Assembly: GCA_037146835.1 (NCBI GenBank)
Contig: JBAWWI010000001.1
Coordinates: forward strand, 1 to 64,000
Source: IMCC26256 sp037146835
Lineage (GTDB): Bacteria > Actinomycetota > Acidimicrobiia > IMCC26256
Length of the DNA: 64,000 nt
Direction of reading: 5' to 3'
The notes beneath the pieces were generated by a model. That model did no database searches, had not been told where the DNA came from, and worked only from the letters and a program-made list of their open reading frames with translations. Shown here piece by piece: positions 8,072 through 16,685 of this stretch (position 1 is the stretch's first letter; every line of letters starts with the position of its first letter). The translations under genes were made by a program, and so were the position numbers.

Positions 8072-9166
8072 ATGACGGCGATACTCCGAACTAGTCCACT
8101 CGATGCTGTACACCGCTCTCTTGGGGCGCGAATGGCCGAGTTTGGAGGGTGGGAGATGCCCATCCAATACTCTGGAGTCATTGAAGAGCACCGCGCGTGT
8201 CGCGAGACCGCAGTGGTGTTTGATGTCTCGCACCTCGGCTCGGTACGTGTCTCTGGCCCGGGCGCTTTTCCGGCATTGCAGTGGGCGTTTACCAACGATC
8301 TAAATCGTATTGAACCTGGGCGAGCCCAGTACACCCACCTTCTCGACGAACGCGATGCACATGTTGTTGACGACATCATCGTTTGGTGGCTGGAGGCGGA
8401 GACCTTCACTGTGATGCCTAATGCCTCTAACACTGCACCTCTTGTTGCAGCGATTGAAGCAGCGGTCATCACTGTCGGAGGTGGCGAGGCCGAGGTAGCG
8501 GACGTAACAGATTCGCGTGTAGTGCTTGCCGTGCAGGGCCCCGAGGCGCGTAAACGATTGGCGACCTTCTGGCCAGAGGCAGCGTCCGTAGGGCATTTTC
8601 ATGTAATTCCTGTTACGTGGCTCGGAGAGTCTGGATGGGCTTCAGGTACCGGTTACACCGGTGAAGACGGAGTGGAGCTTGAGGTTCCCGCCTCGGTTGC
8701 TCTCGAACTCTGGCAGGCGATTGTCGCGTCTGGTGTAACTCCTGCAGGGCTAGGCGCTCGCGACACACTGCGTCTTGAGGCGGGACTCCCTCTACATGGG
8801 CACGAACTAGGGGAGGGGATTACTTCACTGCAGGCTGGGCTTGCATGGGTAGTTCGCTTCGATAAGCCAGGTGGATTTAGGGGAGCGGGCGCACTGCGCG
8901 TAGAGCAAGAAGAAGGACCGAGTCGCGTTCTGAGGGGAATCTCAGTTGAGGGGCGCCAGCCTCCACGCGGTGGCAGCACTGTGTTCTTCGCTGGAGACGA
9001 TGTTGGCGAGGTCTCTAGTGGAAACTTCTCCCCAATGCTGGGCCATGGAATTGCTTTAGCGTTTCTTAAGCCAAGCGTTGAATTAGGTGCAGAAGTAACT
9101 ATCGAAGCGCGCGGGCGTGAACTTCGAGGAACAGTGGTTAGGCCGCCGTTTGTGAAGCGTTCATGA
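8072..9166 (+). CDS. gcvT: aminomethyltransferase (glycine cleavage T protein)
   Basis: 364 aa, normal length. It transfers the methylene group from aminomethyl-lipoyl GcvH to tetrahydrofolate, releasing ammonia. Hallmarks are the opening LDAVHRSLGARMAEFGGWEMP, the VFDVSHLG strand, the folate-binding GYTGEDGVELEVP and LGARDTLRLEAGLPLHGHEL. The C-terminal barrel has SSGNFSPMLGHGIALAF. The 196 bp upstream contain no glycine-riboswitch core that I could find. A GGA at 8061-8063 lies about 8 nt before the ATG. gcvP follows 70 bp downstream. Confidence 0.95.
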   Translation: MTAILRTSPLDAVHRSLGARMAEFGGWEMPIQYSGVIEEHRACRETAVVFDVSHLGSVRVSGPGAFPALQWAFTNDLNRIEPGRAQYTHLLDERDAHVVDDIIVWWLEAETFTVMPNASNTAPLVAAIEAAVITVGGGEAEVADVTDSRVVLAVQGPEARKRLATFWPEAASVGHFHVIPVTWLGESGWASGTGYTGEDGVELEVPASVALELWQAIVASGVTPAGLGARDTLRLEAGLPLHGHELGEGITSLQAGLAWVVRFDKPGGFRGAGALRVEQEEGPSRVLRGISVEGRQPPRGGSTVFFAGDDVGEVSSGNFSPMLGHGIALAFLKPSVELGAEVTIEARGRELRGTVVRPPFVKRS

Positions 9167-9236
9167 ATCTGCCCTCCAAAAGTCCTTTACGAAAAAGACG
9201 CGCCGATTTCCATGTGACGTTTGAGGGAGCTAGGTA

Positions 9237-12122
9237 GTGACAACGATTGGTCGGCCTTCCTATGATGACTTGGCGAACCATGGAGCTTTCATTGAGCGCC
9301 ACATAGGTCCATCGCCTGCAGATCAACTTAAAATGCTCGGAGCCCTCGGCTATTCATCCCTCGATGAACTCACCTCGGCAGCGATTCCCAGCAGCATCGA
9401 ACGTCTCGGCGCACTGAGTATCGGTGCTCCTCGCTCAGAGGTCGAGGTAATCGCAGAGTTACGAGAAATTGCTTCCAAGAATCAATCTCTCATCTCCCTC
9501 ATTGGCCTTGGCTATTACGGGACCGTCACGCCACCGGTTGTTCTTCGGAATGTGCTTGAGAACCCGGCCTGGTATACCGCCTACACCCCTTACCAGCCGG
9601 AGATTTCGCAGGGGCGTTTAGAGGCAGTACTCAACTTTCAGACAATGATTGCTGACCTAACAGGTATGGACATCGCTAATGCCTCGATGCTTGATGAAGG
9701 CACCGCAGCAGCTGAGGCAATGGCCCTCTGTCATCGATTGAATCCGAGAGCCGGAGAAGTTTTCTTCATCGATGCAGATTGCTTCCCGCAGACAATTGCT
9801 GTGGTTGCCACGCGTGCCGAGCCGCTAGGCATTGCGCTATTAGTCGGCGACCCTGAGACTGATCTCCCAAGTGAGGGCGTCTTTGGGGTACTGCTTCAAT
9901 ATCCAGGTGCGAGCGGTCGCTTACGTGACGACAGCGAACTCATAGACCGAATCCATGCTCAGGGAGCGAGCGTTGCAGTCGCAGCAGATTTGCTCGCACT
10001 CTCGCTTATTCGACCTCCCGGAGAGATCGGCGCCGATGTTGTAGTTGGGTCATCGCAGAGATTTGGAGTCCCACTTGGTTTCGGGGGTCCACATGCTGGC
10101 TTTATGGCTGTCAGGGATTCGTCAAAGAGATCTTTGCCCGGGAGGCTTGTCGGGGTATCTGTTGACTCCGAGGGGCGCCCAGCGTTGCGACTTGCTCTGC
10201 AGACAAGGGAGCAGCACATTCGTCGCGAGAAGGCGACAAGCAACATCTGTACCGCGCAGGTTTTGCTTGCAGTCATAGCGGGTTTCTATGGCGTATGGCA
10301 TGGACCAGACGGACTTAAGCGCATCGCACAAAGAATCCATCGCCAGACTGCAGCAGTAGCAGAGGCACTGAAGAGTGCAGGAGTGGTCGTCCTTGAGGAT
10401 GGCTTCTTCGACACGCTATCGATCAGGGTCCCGGGGCGTGCTGCCGATGTGATCACTAATGCTCTCGCGAGTGGGATCAACCTTCGCCAAGTTGATGACG
10501 ACACGATTGGTCTATCCCTAGACGAGCAGACAACCCCAGATGTAATCGAGAGCGTGTTACTAGCTTTTGGAGTCAGCGTCGATATTGCTGCGCTGCTTGA
10601 GACGGTCTCGGACTCGATCCCTGCGGCGTTGATTAGAACATCTGATTTCATGACCCATCCTGTGTTCTCGAAATACAGGTCAGAGACGTTGATGCTTCGT
10701 TATCTGCGCAGGCTCGCTGACCTTGATCTTGCGCTCGACCGCACGATGATTCCGCTTGGATCATGCACGATGAAGTTAAACGCAACTACCGAGATGATCC
10801 CGGTTACATGGCCCGAGTTTGGAGCGATGCATCCATTTGCTCCGATAGATCAGAGCATTGGTTACCGGAGGCTCTTCAAAGAGCTTGAGGACGCTTTGGT
10901 CGAGATTACCGGCTATGACGCAGTATCGCTGCAGCCCAACGCGGGGTCGCAGGGTGAGTTTGCAGGTCTATTAGCGATTAGGGCTTACCACCGTTCGCGC
11001 GGTGATTTTGAGCGAACTATTTGTCTCATTCCAGCCTCAGCGCATGGAACTAATGCCGCTAGTGCTGCGATGGTTGGGATGAAAGTTGTCGTTGTTGCTT
11101 GCAACGACTCAGGAGATATCGACCTAGAAGATTTAACGCGACGCATTGCTGAGAATGCAGGGCGAATAGGCGCCCTGATGGTCACATACCCTTCAACGCA
11201 TGGTGTTTTTGATACAGAGATCACAGATGTGTGCGCGATGGTCCACGATGCAGGCGGTCAGGTTTATCTTGATGGCGCGAATTTGAATGCACTTGTTGGA
11301 CTAGCGGCACCTGGGCATTTTGGTGCTGACGTATCCCACCTAAATCTCCACAAAACTTTCTGCATCCCCCACGGAGGGGGAGGGCCAGGTGTCGGACCCG
11401 TTGGGGTGCGTGCCCACCTCGCTGAGTTTCTTCCTTCTCACCCGCTTGTTCCCGAGTGTGGGCCAATTGGTGGCGGGGTAGGACCAATCTCTGCAGCGCC
11501 TTGGGGATCTGCTTCGCTGCTACCAATCTCTTGGGCATACGTGGCCATGATGGGGGGAGAGGGTCTTCGAAAGGCGACTCAAGTAGCGATCCTGAATGCG
11601 AACTACATTGCGCATCGGTTAGAGGAGCATTTCCCTGTTCTGTATCGCGGCGAATCTGGATTAGTCGCTCATGAGTGCATTATTGATATTCGACCAATAA
11701 CAGATTCAACTGGTGTGAGTGTTGACGATGTAGCGAAACGATTGGTCGATTACGGATTTCACTCGCCGACTATGAGTTTCCCTGTATCCGGAACGCTGAT
11801 GATCGAACCAACAGAGTCTGAAGATCTTGGAGAGGTCGATCGTTTCATTGACGCGATGATCTCGATCCGCTCCGAGATTAAAGATGTCGAGGACGGTCTC
11901 ATAGCCCTTGACGAGAGTGCGCTCCACAATGCACCTCATACCGCCGCAGATCTCATGACAGGCGAGTGGGGCAGGGCCTATACCCGTGAGCAGGCGGCAT
12001 ACCCAACTGATGCAACCCGTAGGACTAAATACTGGCCCCCGGTGAGTCGCATCGACGGTGTTTATGGTGACCGCAACGTATTCTGCTCGTGCCCCCCTCT
12101 AACTGATTACGAAGACCAGTAG
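9237..12122 (+). CDS. gcvP: glycine dehydrogenase (decarboxylating), full-length P protein
   Basis: 961 aa, so the alpha and beta halves are fused in one chain as in most actinobacteria and proteobacteria. It decarboxylates glycine with PLP and loads the residue on lipoyl-GcvH. The PLP lysine is K706 in LNLHKTFCIPHGGGGPG. Other conserved blocks are FIERHIGPS at the N-terminus, YYGTVTPPVVLRN, YTPYQPEISQGRLE and LGSCTMKLNATTEM. The start is GTG 9237, with GGGAG at 9224-9228. Together with gcvH and gcvT this gives three of the four cleavage components. The lipoamide dehydrogenase is not in the window. Confidence 0.97.
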   Translation: MTTIGRPSYDDLANHGAFIERHIGPSPADQLKMLGALGYSSLDELTSAAIPSSIERLGALSIGAPRSEVEVIAELREIASKNQSLISLIGLGYYGTVTPPVVLRNVLENPAWYTAYTPYQPEISQGRLEAVLNFQTMIADLTGMDIANASMLDEGTAAAEAMALCHRLNPRAGEVFFIDADCFPQTIAVVATRAEPLGIALLVGDPETDLPSEGVFGVLLQYPGASGRLRDDSELIDRIHAQGASVAVAADLLALSLIRPPGEIGADVVVGSSQRFGVPLGFGGPHAGFMAVRDSSKRSLPGRLVGVSVDSEGRPALRLALQTREQHIRREKATSNICTAQVLLAVIAGFYGVWHGPDGLKRIAQRIHRQTAAVAEALKSAGVVVLEDGFFDTLSIRVPGRAADVITNALASGINLRQVDDDTIGLSLDEQTTPDVIESVLLAFGVSVDIAALLETVSDSIPAALIRTSDFMTHPVFSKYRSETLMLRYLRRLADLDLALDRTMIPLGSCTMKLNATTEMIPVTWPEFGAMHPFAPIDQSIGYRRLFKELEDALVEITGYDAVSLQPNAGSQGEFAGLLAIRAYHRSRGDFERTICLIPASAHGTNAASAAMVGMKVVVVACNDSGDIDLEDLTRRIAENAGRIGALMVTYPSTHGVFDTEITDVCAMVHDAGGQVYLDGANLNALVGLAAPGHFGADVSHLNLHKTFCIPHGGGGPGVGPVGVRAHLAEFLPSHPLVPECGPIGGGVGPISAAPWGSASLLPISWAYVAMMGGEGLRKATQVAILNANYIAHRLEEHFPVLYRGESGLVAHECIIDIRPITDSTGVSVDDVAKRLVDYGFHSPTMSFPVSGTLMIEPTESEDLGEVDRFIDAMISIRSEIKDVEDGLIALDESALHNAPHTAADLMTGEWGRAYTREQAAYPTDATRRTKYWPPVSRIDGVYGDRNVFCSCPPLTDYEDQ

Positions 12123-12211
12123 CTCGTCCGTCAGTTTTAGCGGAGTTGTTCGATGTGGGGGATAGCCGGTCCTTTGGTGCTGCGATTCCGTTAGGAGGAT
12201 TGGTTCTGGGC

Positions 12212-12223
12212 TAATTTCACGCC
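12212..12223 (+). promoter_or_regulatory. candidate leaderless -10 element before the FKBP gene
   Basis: TAATTT at 12212-12217 is followed by 6 nt and the ATG at 12224. An AGGAGG sits far upstream at 12193-12198, too distant (25 nt) to serve this start, so leaderless initiation is the better reading. Confidence 0.4.
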
Positions 12224-12598
12224 ATGGCTGACACAAAACCCACAATCACAATTCCAGACTCCGCACCACCAGCAGAGCTGGTTTTAGAGGACCTAGAGCT
12301 AGGAACTGGTGACGAGGCCTTATCCGGTACCTTCGTCAGCGTTCACTATGTAGGGGTCTCCTGGAGCACAGGGAAGCAGTTTGACGCTTCGTGGGACAGG
12401 AACGACTTCTTTGGATTCCACCTTGGTCGTGGCGAGGTCATCTCAGGTTGGGACCAAGGGGTTGCCGGCATGAAGGTTGGCGGCCGACGAAGCATCACTA
12501 TTCCGCCGCACCTTGGTTATGGATCAGCCGGTGCCGGAGGGGTCATCAAGGGCGGCGAGACGCTTGTCTTCGTAGTCGACCTCATCTCTGTGGGGTAG
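12224..12598 (+). CDS. FKBP-type peptidyl-prolyl cis-trans isomerase
   Basis: 124 aa, one FKBP domain and no signal peptide, so probably cytoplasmic. FKBP markers in order are VSVHYVGVSWSTGKQFDASW, a GRGEVISGWDQGVAGMKVGGRR block and ITIPPHLGYGSAGAGGVIKGGETLVFVVDL. The key aromatic and Asp residues of the active site pocket (Y, F, D, W, Y) are retained. It would catalyse prolyl bond isomerisation in folding proteins. It stands alone between gcvP and a convergent phosphoesterase gene. Confidence 0.93.
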   Translation: MADTKPTITIPDSAPPAELVLEDLELGTGDEALSGTFVSVHYVGVSWSTGKQFDASWDRNDFFGFHLGRGEVISGWDQGVAGMKVGGRRSITIPPHLGYGSAGAGGVIKGGETLVFVVDLISVG

Positions 12599-12616
12599 TG
12601 AGTACTCTCCACAGAG
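12586..12616. terminator. hairpin between convergent genes
   Basis: CTCTGTGG at 12586-12593 pairs perfectly with CCACAGAG at 12609-12616 across a 15-nt loop. It overlaps the FKBP stop codon and faces the end of the minus-strand phosphoesterase. There is no U-tract, so it is a terminator only by position. Confidence 0.45.
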
Positions 12617-12696
12617 TTACATAACGAAGATTATGGGCGTTTCTCCAGACTGAAGTAAGCGCCGGACCTGCCCTTAGAGAGCTATTGGTTTGACCA

Positions 12697-14130
12697 TTAG
12701 CCAGGATCCGGGCGAAGTACCACAGGTTTGCGCGCCGGCTGATGGAAATTGAAGTCCTTAAGAAGATTCCCAAGTTGCGGCAACGATTCACGAACATTTG
12801 GGCGTGGATCAGGCCGACCGTCTGTAAGTGGATCTAGGCGGTGGCGACCAAGAAAGATGTCCTCGATGAGCTTGGCATAAGCATCGTGGCTCAGCGTCTG
12901 GTGATCCACGAAACCGTGTTTCGCGTAAGCGCTGATGACGATACCCGGCACTCGTAGTCCGAAACCCACCCCGTCGACCTTCGGTGGCGCTACGTGGTCG
13001 TAGAACCCTCCCCAATCATCCCATGAAAGGAAAATCGCAGTCGATTTCCAATCTGGTCCCTGCATGACAGAGTTGACCAACGAGGTGACGTATGCCTGGC
13101 CGTCACTGATACTCGCTGGCGGATGCTCACTGTGCTGATCGTCTGGCACGACCCAGGATACCGCCGGAAGCTTTCCGGCGCGGGCAGCAGTTACAAACTC
13201 ATCAGCCGCACGGATGTTCTTGAGTTGGTGATCTCTCCGGACCGTCGTAAAGAACGGGAGAGGATTCCAGATTCCTGGGGTCTTGGCATCCTGCTCGTGG
13301 GGAACGCACAAAGCCTGGTCATCGGCGCAGTCCGGTTCATTGCCCTTCGATACGTAGTAACCCCAAGAAACTCCGTCCCGGTGCATTAGATAGGTCAGGT
13401 CCGTCCAGGCGTAATCCTGTCGAGATGCAGGACCATGCGCATGTCCCTCATGACGAAGGTCAGAAGGGCGAAGTGGGTGATCAACCAATGTTCGGCAGGA
13501 CATGGGCAGGTCCCTATTCTTGCATTCTGCCGACCACTCAGAGACTAGGAAAAGGTGCTGGGGCAGACTCCATGACTTAACCGGTTCGAACATCGCGTCT
13601 TGAAGAACGAAATCGCGTGCGTACCTCCAATAATTTGGGATCTCGCGCTGATCGTGATAGCCCATGACATCTGGAGCCAACGAGTTCGTACACAAGGGAT
13701 CGTTCGTGTTTCCGCAGCGGCGTTTTCCGATGGCCGCCTGTCCTTGGAATCCATCCATCTTGCCACCGTTGATGTCGGCAACCGCGTTGGCAGAGCCATG
13801 AGGACCACCCCCGTTTTTCAACGCCGAATTATGATACGGCAGCTGGCATGTTTGGGTCGCTGGGTTCGGTGAACAGACAGTAGGATCTCCGGAGCGCATC
13901 GGGATACCGTTCGCCCCCGGGTAGGTGCCGAAGTACGAATCGAACGATCGGTTCTCCTGCATGATCACGACGATATGTTTGAGGCGCTTCCGAGCGAGTG
14001 ACAGTTCTTGAGTGGATACCCCATCGCCGTTTTTATTCGTCGCAATCTTCGATGGGGAGATTGCCATTGCGACGATCACGATCAGCGCCGTGAGAATCAG
14101 GATTCCCTGGCGCACTCTTCGGCTCCGCAT
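12697..14130 (-). CDS. secreted phosphoesterase of the phospholipase C / acid phosphatase family
   Basis: 477 aa. The N-terminus, MRSRR then a 20-residue hydrophobic run, is a signal peptide or anchor. The catalytic entry motif IVVIMQENRSFDSYFG follows at about 53-68. Downstream are VSWVVPDDQHSEHPPASI and FLSWDDWGGFYDHVAPP, the metal-binding Asp/His blocks of PF04185-type phosphoesterases. The family includes non-haemolytic phospholipase C and acid phosphatases, and the substrate is open. Export by Sec is likely because no twin-Arg motif with the usual consensus is seen. It is divergent from the mannosyltransferase gene, with 68 bp between. Confidence 0.88.
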   Translation of the reverse strand: MRSRRVRQGILILTALIVIVAMAISPSKIATNKNGDGVSTQELSLARKRLKHIVVIMQENRSFDSYFGTYPGANGIPMRSGDPTVCSPNPATQTCQLPYHNSALKNGGGPHGSANAVADINGGKMDGFQGQAAIGKRRCGNTNDPLCTNSLAPDVMGYHDQREIPNYWRYARDFVLQDAMFEPVKSWSLPQHLFLVSEWSAECKNRDLPMSCRTLVDHPLRPSDLRHEGHAHGPASRQDYAWTDLTYLMHRDGVSWGYYVSKGNEPDCADDQALCVPHEQDAKTPGIWNPLPFFTTVRRDHQLKNIRAADEFVTAARAGKLPAVSWVVPDDQHSEHPPASISDGQAYVTSLVNSVMQGPDWKSTAIFLSWDDWGGFYDHVAPPKVDGVGFGLRVPGIVISAYAKHGFVDHQTLSHDAYAKLIEDIFLGRHRLDPLTDGRPDPRPNVRESLPQLGNLLKDFNFHQPARKPVVLRPDPG

Positions 14131-14160
14131 TATTGGGCTCGGGTGGGGGTAGTGGTACCG

Positions 14161-14189
14161 ATGACCAAGTCCGAAATGCGACTTAAAAT
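14161..14189 (+). promoter_or_regulatory. candidate promoter for the mannosyltransferase-like gene
   Basis: ATGACC (14161-14166) and TAAAAT (14184-14189) are spaced 17 bp. The -10 matches consensus at five of six positions and lies 9 nt before the GTG start at 14199. Confidence 0.5.
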
Positions 14190-14198
14190 GGGTGAATC

Positions 14199-15512
14199 GT
14201 GAGCCGTAATATCCGACCGCTCGAACCCCTCGAACTCGTCGCTCTTTTCGTGGCGGTCGCTGGAACTCTTTTCGTCTGCGGCTCCGGCCAGCTTGGCGCT
14301 CTCGGAGCCTCTGCGATTCTCATCGGATCGTTCGCAGCGATTTGGCTTGGAACTCGAGAGAACCTCTCTCTCCCCCGCTGGCTCATTTGGTCCGCAGCGA
14401 TTGTTCTCGCGATAGTGGCTTGCGTGCGCTCCCCCTTCGGATCGCACGACCTTTGGTCCTATGCGATGTACGGAAGGATCCTGGAGTTCCACCACGCAAA
14501 CCCCTACCACTCCGTGCCAGCCCTGTTCCAAGGCGATCCCGTGCTCCACATGGTAGGGAAAGGTTGGCGGCACACACCGAGCGCGTACGGCCCGCTCTTC
14601 ATAGGGTACGCAGCAACCATCGCACGCTTTAGCGGCTCGAGGCTGACACTTCTGCGCCTTGGATTTCAAATACCAGCAGCAATGGCGGTACTCGGCGCAG
14701 GGTGGATAGCGCAACGCGTCGCAGAATCCCGTGGCGTCGGTACACGAGTTCTTGCTGTCGCACTTCTGCAACCATTCGTTTGGTGCTCGATCGTGAACGG
14801 AGGACACAACGATGTTTGGGTAGCAATCGGTGCGGTCGCTGCAGTGTGTCTCGTCGACCGTCAACGTGCGGGTATAGCTGGCGCAGTCATTGGAGCCGTA
14901 GCCCTCGTAAAGATCACGGCCCTCCTCGCGGTGCCGGCGATAGCGCTGGCCCTGATAGCGCGACGCGATTTCCGCCGTGGTTTTGCGCTCTGCGCTGCGG
15001 CGGGAAGCGTCACATTGGTAGGAACGGTTTTGGCGCCAGCCTCGATTACGACAGCTGCGAAAGCCACCCGTGGCATCGTCTCGCGCTCCTCGGTTTGGCG
15101 CCTCTTGGTTGACGTGACGCATATCGCTCCTAGGCAAGCGACCACGCTCGGACTCATTGTGACGGTAATTGCAGCTCTTTCCATCGCATGGTTTGGCCGC
15201 CGCTCCGACTATGCGATAACTGTTGCCTTGTCGTTGTCGGCATATGGAGTGCTCGGTTCGTACGTGCTCCCCTGGTACGCAATTTGGGCGCTTCCCGTCG
15301 CAGCCGCGCTCCTTTCTCGTTCGATCGGGGCGCTTGTCGCAGCGCATGGCAGTTTGTTGTTTGCAGCCTACGAAGTTGGGCGCTCTTCCGATACGCGACA
15401 TTTCGCCGGAGGAATCCTCGTTGCAGCCGTACCGGCTCTCACCGTGGCCGCCTATGGCGTAATAACGGTTCTCTCGTTGCGGCACCGAAGAAAGTTTACC
15501 CCCCCGAGTTGA
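14199..15512 (+). CDS. polytopic GT-C mannosyltransferase-like membrane protein
   Basis: 437 aa with roughly ten to eleven hydrophobic segments. After the third segment is SPFGSHDLWSYAMYGRI, then HHANPY. This resembles the first external loop of MptA/MptB-type alpha-1,6-mannosyltransferases, where an Asp/Glu acts in catalysis with a polyprenyl-phosphate sugar donor. A YGPLFIGYAATIARFSG block and an HNDVWVAIGAVAA helix also fit that family. It probably glycosylates an envelope lipid or glycan. The GTG start has no clear ribosome binding site. A 495-codon open frame on the opposite strand is a composition shadow. Confidence 0.75.
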   Translation: MSRNIRPLEPLELVALFVAVAGTLFVCGSGQLGALGASAILIGSFAAIWLGTRENLSLPRWLIWSAAIVLAIVACVRSPFGSHDLWSYAMYGRILEFHHANPYHSVPALFQGDPVLHMVGKGWRHTPSAYGPLFIGYAATIARFSGSRLTLLRLGFQIPAAMAVLGAGWIAQRVAESRGVGTRVLAVALLQPFVWCSIVNGGHNDVWVAIGAVAAVCLVDRQRAGIAGAVIGAVALVKITALLAVPAIALALIARRDFRRGFALCAAAGSVTLVGTVLAPASITTAAKATRGIVSRSSVWRLLVDVTHIAPRQATTLGLIVTVIAALSIAWFGRRSDYAITVALSLSAYGVLGSYVLPWYAIWALPVAAALLSRSIGALVAAHGSLLFAAYEVGRSSDTRHFAGGILVAAVPALTVAAYGVITVLSLRHRRKFTPPS

Positions 15513-15531
15513 GTTCACGTACGGCATTTCG

Positions 15532-15553
15532 GAGGGTTCAAGACTGAACTCTC
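15532..15553. terminator. hairpin between convergent genes
   Basis: GAGGGTTCA pairs with TGAACTCTC around the 4-nt loop AGAC (nine pairs, one G-U). It lies between the end of the mannosyltransferase-like gene and the end of the GNAT gene. No long U-tract follows. Confidence 0.45.
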
Positions 15554-15561
15554 TTGGAATG

Positions 15562-16029
15562 TCAATCAAGAGATTTGTGCATTTTGAGCATGCGCGCTGT
15601 GAAGCCTTGCTCCTCAAAGAAGTTCTTGGTTTGCCGATGGCCCGGCAGAGCCCTCGCGTCTATGCCGATGCATCCATGCTCGATGCAGAAATCTGAAAGG
15701 GAGCCCAGGATTGACTCTCCGAGCCCAATCGCTCTGGCCTCGGGCTCTACCCAAATCTCAGTGATATCTCCTAGCAATGAGCCGTCGCTCAAGCGCTCGA
15801 GTACCGCTACACCGAACCCCATAGGAGCGCCGTCTAGGAGGCCGATGAGGACACATGCGCTCTGAGACCCAAGAAGGTCGGCAAAGGCCTTATCAAGTGG
15901 CTCTCTGCGTGATTCCTGCGCCGCCCAGAGGGCGCCACCCCTCATCGGTGTTAACTCCAGGGCAAGCTGCGCCGCAAAACCACTGAGAGTCTCAATATCT
16001 GCCGCTGTTGCAGTGCGTACGGACTCCAC
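15562..16029 (-). CDS. GNAT-family N-acetyltransferase
   Basis: 155 aa from a GTG start. The acetyl-CoA-binding motif is present as IWVEPEARAIGLGESILGSLSDF, with the pattern R/Q-x-x-G-x-G/A slightly changed to RAIGLGE. It is followed by GIDARALPGHRQTKNFFEEQGF, the typical last helix and strand. It would transfer an acetyl group to an amine, with the substrate unknown. TAGAGT lies 8 nt before the GTG. It follows the next upstream minus-strand gene after 11 nt and is probably cotranscribed with it. Confidence 0.82.
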   Translation of the reverse strand: MESVRTATAADIETLSGFAAQLALELTPMRGGALWAAQESRREPLDKAFADLLGSQSACVLIGLLDGAPMGFGVAVLERLSDGSLLGDITEIWVEPEARAIGLGESILGSLSDFCIEHGCIGIDARALPGHRQTKNFFEEQGFTARMLKMHKSLD

Positions 16030-16040
16030 TGTTGCGGACT

Positions 16041-16685
16041 CTACTTAGTCCGCAGAATCGCGATTTTGCCCAGAACAGTTCGCCTGGCACGTGTTGCGCG
16101 TTCGTAGTTCTCTACGTCGTCTAGTTCCGCCGGGTTGAGCCCCTCGAGCCGCTCAATAATCTGGCTCGCCGCTAGACCGTCGTAATCCGGGATCGAGAGA
16201 ATCGCCGGCGCAATGGCGTTTGAATCTGCCTCTGGAGAGATTGGTCCAGTACTTGAATCAGCGACAGTAGCCATCGCTTTCTTCGTGGGTTCGTCCGACG
16301 GCACCTCTCTGCCCTTGGCCTCGAGATCCTCTGTGGGGCGAGAGTCATTGGATGAACAGAGATCTGAGAAGTTCGAGTATGCCCTTGAGGATGTTGAGAA
16401 GGACTCAAACGCCTCGACGCTTCTAGCTCGCAGAGTGACCATCTGCTCGTTGACTCGTTGCTTCACTACCGGAGGACCAAATTTAACCGCCAGCTCACCA
16501 ACTGCTTTGTAGTTCGCTATCTGACCAACTACTTCGCGTTGATGAACATCGACTTCGCGCTTGCCTCGTCCGGCAAACATTGTTACTAGTGTGGGTACCG
16601 CATCTCTTGCGAATGCAGCTATCCCAACGGGAACATGTACTGCTAGCTCAACTACTCGATCAACTGTGCTGCGTTCGTCACTCAC
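16041..16685 (-). CDS. conserved actinobacterial protein of unknown function
   Basis: 214 aa from GTG 16685. That start is supported by GAAGGAG 6 nt upstream and by an 8-nt overlap (GTGAGTGA) with the end of lnt. An upstream in-frame start at 16751 would lie inside lnt. The N-terminal third is an amphipathic helical region (VDRVVELAVHVPVGIAAFARDAVPTL), the middle is low complexity and acidic, and the last 45 residues (YDGLAASQIIERLEGL to TVLGKIAILRTK) form a compact helical module. That module resembles the C-terminal tail found on several actinobacterial lipid-droplet or membrane-associated proteins. I cannot assign a function. Coupling with lnt hints at an envelope role. Confidence 0.65.
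   Translation of the reverse strand: MSDERSTVDRVVELAVHVPVGIAAFARDAVPTLVTMFAGRGKREVDVHQREVVGQIANYKAVGELAVKFGPPVVKQRVNEQMVTLRARSVEAFESFSTSSRAYSNFSDLCSSNDSRPTEDLEAKGREVPSDEPTKKAMATVADSSTGPISPEADSNAIAPAILSIPDYDGLAASQIIERLEGLNPAELDDVENYERATRARRTVLGKIAILRTK

Noticed and set aside
14130..15617. 495-codon open frame on the minus strand opposite the mannosyltransferase gene
   Set aside because: Arg-, Cys- and Ser-rich composition with no family likeness; the plus-strand protein has coherent membrane segments and a promoter. It is a shadow.
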